A DNA stretch of 64,000 bases from Cellvibrio sp. KY-GH-1 (GTDB lineage Bacteria > Pseudomonadota > Gammaproteobacteria > Pseudomonadales > Cellvibrionaceae): NCBI RefSeq assembly GCF_008806975.1, contig NZ_CP031728.1:2613501-2677500 (forward strand). Direction: 5' to 3'. Below, in pieces: positions 22,129 through 29,065 of the stretch. The notes beneath the pieces were generated by a model. The model saw nothing but the letters and a program-made list of their open reading frames with translations. It was not told the DNA's origin and ran no database searches. Positions within the stretch are counted from its first letter, which is position 1. The number at the start of each line of letters is the position of its first letter. The position numbers were made by a program, and so were the translations under genes.

Positions 22129-22394
22129 GGGAAGCGGCGCGAAAATACGCGCGATTTCACGGGAAAAATCAGGAAATATCGGCAAACAAGACGGGAAACA
22201 GCAGGATTCAGGCAGCACAAAAATCAACTTAAACAACAAAATCAAAGCAATAGAATGCAAACCTAATGTAATACATTAAGTTTCAAATTATTTTGCAGTG
22301 AAAAATCAGGATTTATAGAAGGATTCGGTCTATATCGACCTTGATAAAACGCGGAAACCACAATAAACAACACAAACACACCACAGAAAATAAA

Positions 22395-22415
22395 TCGGAG
22401 TCAGCCTGTAAGCCG
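22395..22415. repeat. attL: duplicated rnpB 3' end
   Basis: 21 bp identical to 30819-30839. Only the 3' end of rnpB is copied; the sequence to the right (ATAGGGGCACC) is island DNA and that to the left is the former downstream flank of rnpB leading to the dcw promoter. Confidence 0.9.
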
Positions 22416-22462
22416 ATAGGGGCACCGATATTTCAAGGGGTGCAGGCTACCCTAGCGGGAGT

Positions 22463-22485
22463 TTTGTAGCAATAGCTGTAGCAAT
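22463..22485. repeat. Possible integrase arm-type sites, left end
   Basis: Two TGTAGCAAT-like repeats (TTTGTAGCAAT at 22463-22473, CTGTAGCAAT at 22476-22485) lie about 50-70 bp inside attL. The same TTGTAGC word occurs three times 50-85 bp inside attR, in the same orientation. Confidence 0.5.
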
Positions 22486-22576
22486 CCCTGTGCGCCTCAG
22501 ACGGAGCGCTAAGCACAGATAAGCAACCCCGCCCCCATTACGCCGCTTTTTTAAAATATCCATTGAACAAAAGAGC

Positions 22577-22608
22577 AAATAAAAAGGGGGCTTAGCACCC
22601 CCTTTTCG
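22577..22608 (-). terminator. Terminator of the 45-residue gene
   Basis: A GGGGG/CCCCC stem with a 7 nt loop is followed on the minus strand by TTTTT. It sits 15 nt past the stop of the 45-residue gene; the plus-strand side has TTTT as well, so it may work both ways. Confidence 0.75.
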
Positions 22609-22622
22609 CTTTCATAAACTAA

Positions 22623-22760
22623 CTACTTCTTCTTCGGTCGCGCCTGAGTCAAAGCACTGCCCGCCACACTTTTCTGGGCGGATGTTGACTTAGGGTTAGC
22701 CAAGATTTTTGCTGCTTTACTAGCAACCGACTTGGAAGTGTACTCATGCTTACTAGACAT
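22623..22760 (-). CDS. Small basic Ser/Lys/Ala-rich protein (45 aa)
   Basis: This short frame encodes 45 residues starting MSSKHEYTSKSVASKAAKIL and ending TQARPKKK. A GAGG ribosome site lies nine bases before the ATG and a good terminator follows the stop, so it looks like a real gene with its own transcription unit. Ser, Lys and Ala make up most of the protein and it should be strongly basic. I recall similar short proteins (KSVASKAAK...) as unnamed cargo in mobile regions of proteobacteria; no function is known to me. It is the first gene inside attL. Confidence 0.7.
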   Translation of the reverse strand: MSSKHEYTSKSVASKAAKILANPKSTSAQKSVAGSALTQARPKKK

Positions 22761-22830
22761 GGCTTAAAACCTCTTATTTGACATGGCATTGCAAAGGCAG
22801 CGCAGTTTTGCAAGAATCATGTCTGATCAC

Positions 22831-22857
22831 GAAAACCCTCTGCCAATCAGCAGAGGG
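22831..22857 (-). terminator. Minus-strand hairpin with TTTT tail
   Basis: Perfect 8 bp stem CCCTCTGC/GCAGAGGG with a 6 nt loop; on the minus strand TTTTC follows. Likely stops transcription coming from the serine recombinase side. Confidence 0.55.
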
Positions 22858-22880
22858 CGCGTTGAAATGTGATCTAGATA

Positions 22881-22924
22881 AAAACGGTGAACATCTCTTG
22901 GTCGGGGCGTTCGCCGTTTTTTTT
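22881..22924. terminator. Long hairpin with T tracts on both strands
   Basis: AAAACGGTGAAC pairs with GTTCGCCGTTTT (one G-T pair), loop of 16 nt, eight T residues on the plus side and TTTTT on the minus side. Works as a terminator in either direction on appearance. Confidence 0.6.
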
Positions 22925-23078
22925 GGGCTAGGGCTGCTAGATCAGCCTCACCATCTTCTCATCCTAAATCCCCCAAGTCGATAAAACGATCAAACACAAC
23001 ATGATGTGTTTTTTGTTCGGAAAACCTCAATGGGAAGCAAGATAATGCGGTTATGAGTTTTGTGCAAGCTTGAAAAGC

Positions 23079-23213
23079 TGTGGATAACCATGAAGTTCAG
23101 CCTTCAGCCCGCTTAGAAAAAAAACAGCAACTGGATAAACATACAAAAGCCTGTGGATAAAGCTGTTATCACACTGATAAAGATGGAAAACGTTTTATTA
23201 TTATTGTGCATAA
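23079..23213. other. Cluster of three DnaA boxes next to an A+T-rich stretch (candidate origin)
   Basis: TGTGGATAA (complement of TTATCCACA) is present exactly at 23079-23087 and 23152-23160, and TGTGCATAA, which fits TTATNCACA, at 23205-23213. All three point the same way, spaced 73 and 53 bp, close to whole helical turns. A small inverted repeat TTATCA-cac-TGATAA lies between boxes two and three, and very A+T-rich DNA extends to about 23255. This resembles a minimal replication origin of a plasmid or integrative element. It could also be chance or a DnaA titration site. Confidence 0.5.
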
Positions 23214-23291
23214 AAAGTGTATAACATGTTAAAAACAACGGTATTACTATATCCTCTCACCGTTTAGATCTTTTTTTCATTACAAACACCA

Positions 23292-23867
23292 TTAATATTC
23301 CTTTATTTTCCAGTGCCGCTTTACAGTCGGCAAGCTAATACCCAGCTTCGCCGCCACTTGCGATTGACTAAACTTCTGCTCTTTCAACTCTTGAACGCTA
23401 GCTCTTGTCTCAATGGCCACAGGCCGCCCCAGCTTCGTACCATCCGCTTTGGCCCTTGCTAAGCCAGATTGAGTGCGCTCTATCAGCAAATCACGTTCAA
23501 ATTCTGCTACAGCACTTATGACCTGCATTGTCATCTTTCCGGCTGGACTGGTGAGGTCAACACCCCCAAGTGCCAGACAGTGAACTCGAATACCTTTGCC
23601 TGCTAAATCCTCGACCGTCGAACGAACATCCATCGCGTTACGCCCCAACCTATCCAACTTGGTCACGACAAGCACATCACCACTCTCCAGTCGCTCTATA
23701 AGTCGATTCCAGCCCTTTCGCTGCTTGGCCTCCACCGAACCAGATATAACCTCCTCAATCGCTCTATGGGCTTCTACAGCAAAGCCAGCGGCTGTTATCT
23801 CATGTAATTGATTAGCAGTTGTTTGATCTGCTGTACTCACGCGGCAGTATGCGAAAACTCGACCCAT
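23292..23867 (-). CDS. Serine recombinase (resolvase/invertase family)
   Basis: Small serine recombinases cut and exchange DNA at short paired sites through a serine-DNA link. The 191-residue protein starts [15 protein letters not shown] with the nucleophile Ser11 in YCRVSTADQ, has the arginine motif TKLDRLGRN, the dimer-helix region [25 protein letters not shown], and a C-terminal helix-turn-helix ([21 protein letters not shown]). This is the full layout of Tn3-type resolvases and Hin-type invertases. Start chosen at 23867 because a GAGGGG ribosome site precedes it; the frame is open 14 codons further up, through an inverted repeat that may be its recombination site or operator (23880-23955). 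Could serve multimer resolution of a circular form. Confidence 0.92.
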   Translation of the reverse strand: MGRVFAYCRVSTADQTTANQLHEITAAGFAVEAHRAIEEVISGSVEAKQRKGWNRLIERLESGDVLVVTKLDRLGRNAMDVRSTVEDLAGKGIRVHCLALGGVDLTSPAGKMTMQVISAVAEFERDLLIERTQSGLARAKADGTKLGRPVAIETRASVQELKEQKFSQSQVAAKLGISLPTVKRHWKIKEY

Positions 23868-23879
23868 GATTAACCCCTC

Positions 23880-23955
23880 TTTTGGTATCAAAAAACCTAG
23901 AGGTATCATATCAAGAGTATCGAAAAATTAAAAGGCTATTTTTTTGATACCAAAA
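23880..23955. repeat. 16 bp inverted repeat next to the serine recombinase (res-like or operator)
   Basis: TTTTGGTATCAAAAAA at 23880-23895 is repeated in perfect inverse at 23940-23955, with 44 bp between the arms. Further GTATC words occur between and beyond the arms (about 23902, 23917 and 23972), each facing a partner GATAC. The block lies directly upstream of the recombinase gene, the usual place of resolvase sites and of their self-regulated promoters. Confidence 0.6.
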
Positions 23956-23999
23956 TAACGCAAATTTGGCCGGTATCGGCAACCGTTCGATTGTTGATA

Positions 24000-24218
24000 C
24001 TAGAGATCATCGAACAGGTCTTTTAAGGGAACATTAAGTGCGTCAGCAAGTGTTTTGATGGCATCAAGGCTTGGGTTTGCCCCACCCGTTTCGAGCCGTG
24101 ACATGTAGGTTCTGGCAAAGCCACAATGATCCGCAAAAGCTTCCTGAGTCATGCCGGAGGCAAGACGAAGCTCTCTAACGCGAGTACCAAATGCTTTGCG
24201 AATGGATTGATTGGGCAT
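24000..24218 (-). CDS. XRE-family helix-turn-helix regulator
   Basis: A 72-residue protein consisting almost wholly of a Cro/C1-type DNA-binding domain: VRELRLASGMTQEAFADHCGFARTYMSRLETGGANPSLDAIKTLADAL contains the two HTH helices and the following structural helices. Such one-domain XRE proteins are typical controllers of phages, restriction systems and integrative elements, acting as dimers on short repeats. It is divergent from the exported-protein gene at 24297, with 78 nt between, which contain a pair of 10 bp direct repeats (24243-24267) that may be its operator. Whether it represses the divergent genes, the recombinase, or itself cannot be told. Confidence 0.88.
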   Translation of the reverse strand: MPNQSIRKAFGTRVRELRLASGMTQEAFADHCGFARTYMSRLETGGANPSLDAIKTLADALNVPLKDLFDDL

Positions 24219-24242
24219 TTGCCCATGCTGGGCTTATGTGCT

Positions 24243-24267
24243 CTAATCGTGAACACACTAATCGTGA
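24243..24267. repeat. Pair of 10 bp direct repeats in a divergent promoter region
   Basis: CTAATCGTGA occurs at 24243-24252 and 24258-24267, period 15 bp, between the XRE gene and the exported-protein gene. The position fits an operator for the XRE regulator. Confidence 0.5.
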
Positions 24268-24296
24268 CATTGAGATATAACAACAAGGAGCACTTC

Positions 24297-24791
24297 ATGA
24301 AAATAACCACTATCTGCAAAGTAATAGTCTTGGGCACCCTAAGCTGCACAACGTATGCATCCAACCTAACAAAAAGTTCACCACAGCAAGCATGCAACGC
24401 AATGGCGAAGGTGGGACTAATCACCAACGGCTGGAAAAACAGATATGAAGACTCTTACGGATGCTCAAGCCCCTACAAAGATATTGGCAATGCATACCCC
24501 CTGCCGAACAACCTCGCCTTTTATGCCGAAGGTAACAGCTCAAAAGTAGACAAAGTAAAAATCGTCCTTAACTTTAACGACACAAGCAACACAAAAAATG
24601 CCTATGCAGAGCTTCAAAAGGCTGCTGCATTACTTGTAACTGAATTTACTGGCTCCGCGATTACTCAGGCATTAAAAACAGCGATAGCATCAAGATCTAA
24701 TATTTCTACCACGATCAATAACGCATCCGTGACCGTTGAAAAAATTGACTGGCCTAGTGGCGGTTATGAGATACAAGTAATTATTCACTGA
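24297..24791 (+). CDS. Small exported protein of unknown function
   Basis: A 164-residue product starting MKITTICKVIVLGTLSC, with a signal peptide and a likely cleavage after about residue 21 (TTYA-SN). The mature part has two cysteines (QQACNAM and YGCSSPY) about 22 residues apart that could form a disulfide, a WKNRYEDSYGCSSPYKDIG segment that looks conserved-family-like, and a C-terminal part rich in beta-forming residues. The frame is open 57 codons upstream, but AAGGAG lies eight bases before this ATG and the upstream part overlaps the XRE gene. It is followed after 39 nt by the membrane coiled-coil gene, likely one transcript. I do not recognise the family with confidence. Confidence 0.75.
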   Translation: MKITTICKVIVLGTLSCTTYASNLTKSSPQQACNAMAKVGLITNGWKNRYEDSYGCSSPYKDIGNAYPLPNNLAFYAEGNSSKVDKVKIVLNFNDTSNTKNAYAELQKAAALLVTEFTGSAITQALKTAIASRSNISTTINNASVTVEKIDWPSGGYEIQVIIH

Positions 24792-24830
24792 CACACCTAG
24801 TATTTAGAATTCAAGGGGATACCACCAATT

Positions 24831-25796
24831 ATGGAGCTTATTAAAAAATTATTGCTTTGGCTGGTCGGCATATTTTTCGTGATAACCGGCATATCGCTTT
24901 TCACACTGTCATACAAAGCAGCTATCAGTGTTATTTTAGCCAGTCTATTTTTAATACCAGCTTCAACGGAATTCTTTTACAAAAAAACAACAATTTCTAT
25001 AAAGCCGAAAATTAAATTCTTAATAGTATCTGGTCTCCTTATTTCCGCCCCTATACTCGTCAACCAAGAAGAGAAAGAGCGAGACAATGCAATAGCTGCT
25101 GCCCAAGCAGAAGCAGAAGCAAAGAGAAAAGAAGCCCAAGAAATGCAATCAATAAATGCAATAAAAAAGCACTTTTTTGAAAACAAAGAATCCGTAATAA
25201 GCTCTTTAAAGAGTGATTTTGAAAATAAAAACTATGAAGCAGCAATCTCGAACGCCGAAAAGTATATGATTACTGGAAACACAGAGGTTATAGACATCTA
25301 CAAAAATGCGAAATCAGCATTAAACGCCATTCAGATAGAAAAAAGAACAAAAGAGCTACTGGAAAAAGCAAAGAAATTGCCAAGCTCCGAGACAGAAGAA
25401 AACAAAAACCTATATCAACAATTGGTCAGCATGAATCCTAACAACGAGAAATTTAAAGAAAAATTATCGTATTACGCAGACAAATTACAAAAAAAGCAAA
25501 AAGAAGAAAAAGAGAAAGCAGCAGCCAAACTGGAGCGAGAGGAAAAAATAAAGTCGCAGTTTCACCCTTGGGATGGCTCACACATCCAACTTGAAAGGAT
25601 GATCAAACAACAAATGAATGACCCAAACAGCTACGAGCATGTAGAGACCGTCTATTGGGATAACGATGCTATCGACTCACTAATTGTTCAAACCACTTTT
25701 AGAGGAAAGAATGCATTTGGGGGAGTGGTAAAAAATTTCGTTAAGGTCAGAGTTAATTTAAATGGCGATATTATTGAAGTGATAGACCAATCATAA
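24831..25796 (+). CDS. Membrane protein with long coiled coil and C-terminal globular domain, unknown
   Basis: The 321-residue protein has three predicted membrane segments at about 5-28, 31-50 and 61-78, then a charged helical region from about 83 to 245 very rich in Lys, Glu and Ala (a coiled coil), and a C-terminal globular part from about residue 246 beginning HPWDGSHIQLERMIKQQMNDP and ending in a beta-rich stretch. The C-terminal part resembles domains I have seen attached to membrane anchors in other bacteria, without known function. Very low G+C and AAA/GAA codon use set it apart from the dcw genes. Together with the exported protein upstream it forms a two-gene envelope cassette of the island. 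Confidence 0.75.
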   Translation: MELIKKLLLWLVGIFFVITGISLFTLSYKAAISVILASLFLIPASTEFFYKKTTISIKPKIKFLIVSGLLISAPILVNQEEKERDNAIAAAQAEAEAKRKEAQEMQSINAIKKHFFENKESVISSLKSDFENKNYEAAISNAEKYMITGNTEVIDIYKNAKSALNAIQIEKRTKELLEKAKKLPSSETEENKNLYQQLVSMNPNNEKFKEKLSYYADKLQKKQKEEKEKAAAKLEREEKIKSQFHPWDGSHIQLERMIKQQMNDPNSYEHVETVYWDNDAIDSLIVQTTFRGKNAFGGVVKNFVKVRVNLNGDIIEVIDQS

Positions 25797-25886
25797 AAGT
25801 TTCACACCCAGTAGAAACTGTTTAAATAGGAATCAGAACAATTCATACCGAACAACAAAGTCGCACCAAGACATTATAAGCAAAAA

Positions 25887-25901
25887 GGAGGCCGCAAGGC
25901 C
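25887..25901 (-). terminator. Left half of a terminator split by IS insertion
   Basis: GGAGGCC-GCAA plus GGCC here, and GCAAGGCCTCC at 27205-27215, join into a perfect 7 bp stem with a GCAA tetraloop when the IS and one 8 bp duplication are removed. On the minus strand AAAAA at 25882-25886 would read as the T tract, so this was the terminator of the minus-strand genes at 27243-28603. Confidence 0.75.
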
Positions 25902-27204
25902 GAGACTGTAAATAAATCTGTGTAACTGTTTATCATTAACCTCATATAGGCAGGATAAACAGTATGAACAAAAAAGACCTTGAAGCCTTTGCGCGCGAAG
26001 CAGCAAAGCACATGAAGACTGAGAAAGACCTGAGCGACTTCAGTCAAATGCTCACCAAAATCACCGTTGAGGCAGCTCTCAACGGTGAACTTGATGCCCA
26101 TCTTGGCTACGAGAAACACCAAAAATCAGGTGCTGCCAATAGCCGCAACGGCTACACCACCAAAACCCTGAAAACGGAAGACGGTGAGATGGAGCTCAAA
26201 ACGCCGCGTGATCGCGAAGGCAGCTTTGAGCCGCAGTTGGTGAAGAAACACCAAACCCGCTTTACGTCGATGGATGACAAAATACTAAGCCTCTACGCCA
26301 AGGGCATGACCACCCGCGAAATCGTAGCCACTTTCAAGGACATGTATGGTGCAGACGTCTCTGCTACTCTTATTTCCAAAGTGACAGATGCTGTTATTGA
26401 GCAGGTCGTCGAATGGCAATCGCGCCCGCTGGATTCGGTTTATCCTATTGTTTATCTCGACTGCATCGTGGTAAAGATTCGCCAGGATAAGCAGGTTATC
26501 AACAAATCCATTTACCTTGCATTGGGCGTTACCATGGAGGGCCAGAAAGAATTATTAGGCATGTGGCTCTCGGAAAATGAAGGCTCAAAATTTTGGCTGG
26601 GCGTGCTGACGGAGCTACAGAATCGCGGTGTTCGAGACATTTTGATCGCATGCGTTGACGGGCTAAAAGGGTTTCCGGAGGCGATTAACGCGGCCTTTCC
26701 CGAAACGCAGATTCAACTGTGCATCGTACACATGGTACGCAACTCAGTGAAATACGTGCCGTGGAGGGACTACAAAGCCGTTACGGCAGACCTGAAGCGA
26801 ATTTACCAATCCATCACTGAAGAAGAGGCACTGCTGGCGCTCGCGCAGCTCGGTGCGCGCTGGGATGAAAAGTACCCGCAAATTAGTCGCTGCTGGCATA
26901 CCCATTGGGAAAATATACGCACCTTGTTTGCTTACCCTGAAGACATTCGTCGCGCAATTTACACCACCAACGCGATTGAATCGCTGAATAGCGTAATCCG
27001 TCAGGCAATCAAAAAGCGCAAATTATTTCCAACGGATGAATCAGCCAAGAAAGTGATTTTCTTGGCAATCCAGGATGCCTCCAAAAAATGGACTATGCCC
27101 ATTCGCAATTGGAGAGCAGCGCTCAATCATTTTATGATTGTGTTTGATGAGCGATTGATGGATTATCGTTGAGCTGGCAGTTACACAGAATTTTTTACAG
27201 GCTC
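25902..27204 (+). mobile_element. IS256-family insertion sequence, complete, 1303 bp
   Basis: Imperfect terminal inverted repeats of about 26 bp are visible: GAGACTGTAAATAAATCTGT from 25902 and the reverse complement of the sequence ending at 27204 (GAGCCTGTAAAAAATTCTGT), both continuing GTAACTG. The element is flanked by an 8 bp duplication GCAAGGCC at 25894-25901 and 27205-27212, the size known for this family. It carries one transposase gene and appears intact. The higher G+C than surrounding island DNA suggests a different origin. Confidence 0.93.
25964..27172 (+). CDS. IS256-family (Mutator-type) transposase
   Basis: The 402-residue protein is full length for the family. The three DDE residues can be placed: Asp in PIVYLDCIVVKI, Asp in ILIACVDGLKGFPEAI, and Glu in YTTNAIESLNSVIRQAIKKR, the last being the Mutator signature; the Cys/His motif CIVHMVRNS is also present. 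The N-terminal region (LNGELDAHLGYEKH) is typical of IS256/IS905-like members. It fills nearly the whole element between the terminal repeats. No frameshift or stop, so likely active. Confidence 0.95.
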   Translation: MNKKDLEAFAREAAKHMKTEKDLSDFSQMLTKITVEAALNGELDAHLGYEKHQKSGAANSRNGYTTKTLKTEDGEMELKTPRDREGSFEPQLVKKHQTRFTSMDDKILSLYAKGMTTREIVATFKDMYGADVSATLISKVTDAVIEQVVEWQSRPLDSVYPIVYLDCIVVKIRQDKQVINKSIYLALGVTMEGQKELLGMWLSENEGSKFWLGVLTELQNRGVRDILIACVDGLKGFPEAINAAFPETQIQLCIVHMVRNSVKYVPWRDYKAVTADLKRIYQSITEEEALLALAQLGARWDEKYPQISRCWHTHWENIRTLFAYPEDIRRAIYTTNAIESLNSVIRQAIKKRKLFPTDESAKKVIFLAIQDASKKWTMPIRNWRAALNHFMIVFDERLMDYR

Positions 27205-27242
27205 GCAAGGCCTCCAAACACTCAAATGAACAAATACCTCAA

Positions 27243-27737
27243 TTATGAGTTGATTAACTTTCTTATTTCCTTAATGATCAACCCAGTAGATTTCTTAACC
27301 AAGCCAACTTTTTTAGATTTACGCCCACCACCCAGAGCATAAGCCCTAAAACTCTTTTTACTTGTCACCTCAACCCTAAAAGGAAATTGATTCTCACCCT
27401 CAATCTTCATTGACTGAAGGCGATCATTACGCATTTTTTTAAACTCAGCCCATGACAACGTGCAAAATCTTTTTTCTTTCCTGCAAAAACAAGCAACAAA
27501 AACATGATAGCTCAAAGAGAACTGATCATAAGTGTCAATCCACTCCTGGGTAGCCGTGAACTGACTGGCATTATCATGAAAAATATCAGTCGCCATTTTT
27601 ATTACTACCAGTATACGCTCATCTATTAGCACCGCACTGGAGCTGCCAATCGGATAGCTCACCCTACAACCTTCCATCAAAAATTGATGGCCAACAGTTG
27701 CAAGTAAATTAGTACTATTTGTTACATCTAAAATCAT
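27243..27737 (-). CDS. Hypothetical protein of the island
   Basis: A 164-residue product starting MILDVTNSTNLLATVGHQFL, chosen because AGGA lies nine bases before the ATG; the frame is open 20 codons further to a GTG at 27797. Composition is mixed alpha/beta with three cysteines (two in VACFCRKEKRFC) and a very basic C-terminal region (GGGRKSKKVGLVKKSTGLI). No membrane segment or signal. I do not recognise it. It follows the Gp2-like gene by about 130 nt in the same direction and its terminator was split by the IS256 element, so its transcript now runs into the IS antisense to the transposase. Confidence 0.6.
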   Translation of the reverse strand: MILDVTNSTNLLATVGHQFLMEGCRVSYPIGSSSAVLIDERILVVIKMATDIFHDNASQFTATQEWIDTYDQFSLSYHVFVACFCRKEKRFCTLSWAEFKKMRNDRLQSMKIEGENQFPFRVEVTSKKSFRAYALGGGRKSKKVGLVKKSTGLIIKEIRKLINS

Positions 27738-27871
27738 TAAAAAATTCCTATTTAAATATTCAAAGTTTTCCCTAAAAATCTCCAGACAATAGCTCACCTA
27801 TAGGCGAGATGATTGCTCATCGCTTAGTCAATTCATTTTTGTCAATTTGATTTTTCAGGAAGGATTAACGC

Positions 27872-28603
27872 TTACTGGCTCATTGACCAGAAGCGATTAC
27901 TGCTTACATCTTTCGTATCTATTTTGGCTAGATAACTCGCCCTGTACATGTAATCACCAAGTTCGCTTTCAGATATTAACGGCATCTCTTTCTTTTTCGA
28001 TTGCCAGTTCTCACTGAAGTGAAACCCAGGTCTTACAACCCCTTCATCAACATACGACTGCATCACCTTTCTTACTGCACTCCATGTAGCCTTGTGGCCA
28101 TCAAGAACCAACAGCATGTGATAATGCGGATAGGGTAAGGGGCACCCATCCTGATAGGCCGAGCGAAACACAGCCTTTTCATCTTTTGTAAGTGACTGCT
28201 CGTACTCAGGATCACTAGGGATTAGGTACTTTGTTTCACGCACCCACAAATACCGCAGCCTAAATACACTCGCTTTTTTTCGATTGACACCAACCTTTCT
28301 GAATTTATCTCGCAGCCGGTCAATGACATCGGAAATTTCGTAATCACTAAACTCGTCAGTAAAAGCAAAAGACAGCATAACCGCCTCCGGCCTCACCATA
28401 TTTGAATTGATCGCATCTACAGCTAACCGATAAATGCCATCCAAAATAGACTTGTAAAACGCTGTTACTTTATTTTTTTGTATTCGTGCTTGATCTAATA
28501 TCTTGTAACCCTTGAACTCATATCCTGAGTAAATTTTTCTAACACTTCCCATTACGAATTGATTTGTTACCCTCCTATATTTTTTTACACCCCTTACCAG
28601 CAC
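27872..28603 (-). CDS. Inovirus Gp2 / YfjJ-YagK-like replication protein
   Basis: The 243-residue protein has the pattern of the inovirus-type Gp2 family (also YfjJ and YagK of E. coli prophages): a basic N-terminal half, the segment YPHYHMLLVLDGHKATW with a His-x-His motif reminiscent of HUH endonucleases, and a C-terminal SESELGDYMYRASYLAKIDTKD stretch with tyrosines that could be nucleophiles. The family is linked to rolling-circle replication of filamentous phages and satellites; activity here is inferred. The GTG at 28603 and an ATG at 28552 (MGSVRKIYSG) are both possible starts; an AGGAGG lies between them but is not well placed for either. No coat or morphogenesis genes accompany it. 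Confidence 0.72.
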   Translation of the reverse strand: MLVRGVKKYRRVTNQFVMGSVRKIYSGYEFKGYKILDQARIQKNKVTAFYKSILDGIYRLAVDAINSNMVRPEAVMLSFAFTDEFSDYEISDVIDRLRDKFRKVGVNRKKASVFRLRYLWVRETKYLIPSDPEYEQSLTKDEKAVFRSAYQDGCPLPYPHYHMLLVLDGHKATWSAVRKVMQSYVDEGVVRPGFHFSENWQSKKKEMPLISESELGDYMYRASYLAKIDTKDVSSNRFWSMSQ

Positions 28604-29065
28604 AACCTAAAGACTATTAACCTAACCCAAAGACAATAAAAACTCATCCAATAGCTAAAAAGCTTGGAGATAAGCAATCTACGAAAAGGGACTATTAGGA
28701 TTGGTGCGGGAAGGGAACCAATGTGGGACACTCGGCGAAAAAACGAGCATCCATTCAGATGCCGGAAGAATTTCCAGACTTAGCTGATTAGATGAAACTA
28801 CTTAAAAAAACTCTCATCCATTACTAATATTACCATAAGACATCCAAAAAAGTCAAGGCCGAGGATAGATAAAGCATTGACTTTTTTTAAATTTTATGCT
28901 CTTTTTTGCTCAAATTAAAAGATTAACTAAAGCCAAAATATCACTCCAGAGAAAAAATCCTTTTAAAAACATAGCGTTAAAAGTAATACACCTAACCATT
29001 AGATCCCACACAGAAATCCCAACACCCGATCCACTTTTTTGAATGCGAGAGTGGGAGGGGCTTAG
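28604..29065. other. Intergenic region between the Gp2-like gene and the integrase
   Basis: About 460 nt without a credible gene, very A+T-rich toward the integrase. It contains a bidirectional hairpin (28846-28887). A short GTG frame at about 28722 encoding roughly 22 residues has no supporting context. Confidence 0.5.
28846..28887. terminator. Hairpin with T/A tracts downstream of the integrase
   Basis: AAAAAAGTCAA and TTGACTTTTTT form an 11 bp perfect stem with a 20 nt loop, ending in a T run on both strands. It lies about 180 nt beyond the integrase stop. Confidence 0.55.

Larger units (their letters stand above)
22761..23291. other. Intergenic region with two hairpins and a DnaA-box cluster
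   Basis: No convincing gene in about 530 nt. It holds two strong hairpins (22831-22857 and 22881-22924), then an A+T-rich stretch with three DnaA boxes (23079-23213), and ends at the serine recombinase stop. Several inverted repeats are scattered through it, for example AAACACA/TGTGTTT around 22993-23012. Confidence 0.6.

Noticed and set aside
22778..22984. 68-codon plus-strand frame
   Set aside because: Runs through two terminator-type hairpins and has no translation signal.
24126..24296. 57-codon upstream extension of the exported-protein gene
   Set aside because: Overlaps the XRE gene on the other strand and would bury the signal peptide; AAGGAG at the inner ATG is better.
28722..28791. 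Short GTG frame of about 22 residues (KKRASIQMPEEFPDLAD)
   Set aside because: Peptide looks protein-like but is too short and lacks a ribosome site, so I could not support it as a gene.
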